Of a DNA stretch of 44,451 nucleotides, positions 44,309-44,451 are shown one piece after another; the stretch's first letter is position 1; the number at the start of each line of letters is the position of its first letter. The translations under genes and the position numbers were made by a program. Source of the DNA: Pseudomonadota bacterium (GTDB lineage Bacteria > Pseudomonadota > Gammaproteobacteria > Steroidobacterales > Steroidobacteraceae); contig CANFSB010000011.1 in assembly GCA_947449495.1 (NCBI GenBank), forward strand, positions 1-44,451, given 5' to 3'. Under the pieces are notes generated by a model. The model did not search any database. It was given only the letters and a program-made list of their open reading frames with translations, and was not told the origin of the DNA.

Positions 44309-44451
44309 TGCACAGCGTTCGTCCTTCCAGCCGCTTCGGTTTTGCCGCCGTGCTGCTGCTGTCTTTGGCATTGATCGGCGGTTGCGAAACGGTCGATAAG
44401 GCCGACAAGCCTGCCAAGCTGACCAAGATCAAACAAACCGTGCCGCTGCAA
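44305..44451 (+). CDS. bamB: Outer-membrane assembly lipoprotein BamB, first 49 residues
   Basis: Start of a lipoprotein cut by the window end. Two ATG codons (44305 and 44308) are adjacent; 44305 gives a four-base overlap with yfgM. The signal sequence has SRFGFAAVLLLSLALIGGC with lipobox LIGGC at about residue 27, followed by a Lys-rich linker. Only the signal and linker are visible, so the name BamB rests on the hisS-yfgM-bamB order. The propeller repeats lie outside. Confidence 0.75.
   Translation, partial: MMHSVRPSSRFGFAAVLLLSLALIGGCETVDKADKPAKLTKIKQTVPLQ

Overview
The window reads as chromosomal DNA of a GC-rich gammaproteobacterium. The reasons are the xerD-dsbC pair, the queA/tgt-yajC-secD-secF set, and a trmJ-iscS-iscA-ndk-rlmN-pilF-rodZ-hisS-yfgM-bamB series that follows the Escherichia coli order with deletions. 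Large TonB-dependent receptors and 7Fe ferredoxin FdxA would fit the Xanthomonadales/Nevskiales/Steroidobacterales side, but that placement is inference. Genes are tightly packed, often with 1-4 base overlaps. No stretch above 300 bases lacks a gene; the longest gap between coding regions (about 276 bases) holds a tRNA and a terminator. I see no insertion sequence, integrase scar, prophage or CRISPR array.

Layout: 1-5000 is a carbon-metabolism operon (partial tkt, gap, pgk, pyk). 5000-10600 holds an exported peroxiredoxin, a patatin-like lipase, and a leftward group of mgtE, ETF-ubiquinone oxidoreductase and a PlsC-type acyltransferase. 10700-16050 holds xerD-dsbC, FdxA, a zinc-ribbon NUDIX hydrolase, a GGDEF/EAL protein with a ruined GGDEF motif, and a small cytochrome c. 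16100-22800 is an accessory region: a secreted G8/beta-helix protein resembling animal CEMIP/TMEM2, then a 1218-residue TonB-dependent receptor. A tRNA-Leu(CAA) and a small PDZ protein follow.

23679-33600 is the queuosine/Sec operon queA ... tgt-yajC-secD-secF, interrupted between queA and tgt by about 4.4 kb: two paralogous exported proteins of a family I cannot name, flanking a second TonB-dependent receptor. A TerC-type membrane protein and an amino-acid permease come next. 35851-44451 carries suhB (leftward), then trmJ, a cysteine desulfurase with a C-terminal degenerate IscU-like domain, iscA, ndk, rlmN, pilF, a short rodZ, hisS, yfgM and the start of bamB.

The most unusual items are the desulfurase/IscU-like fusion, where three of four cluster-binding positions are lost; the paralogue-receptor-paralogue cassette inside queA-tgt with a 14-base perfect palindrome; the CEMIP-like protein; and a rodZ lacking its periplasmic part exactly where ispG is missing from the ancestral order. 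Most of the rest is ordinary housekeeping.
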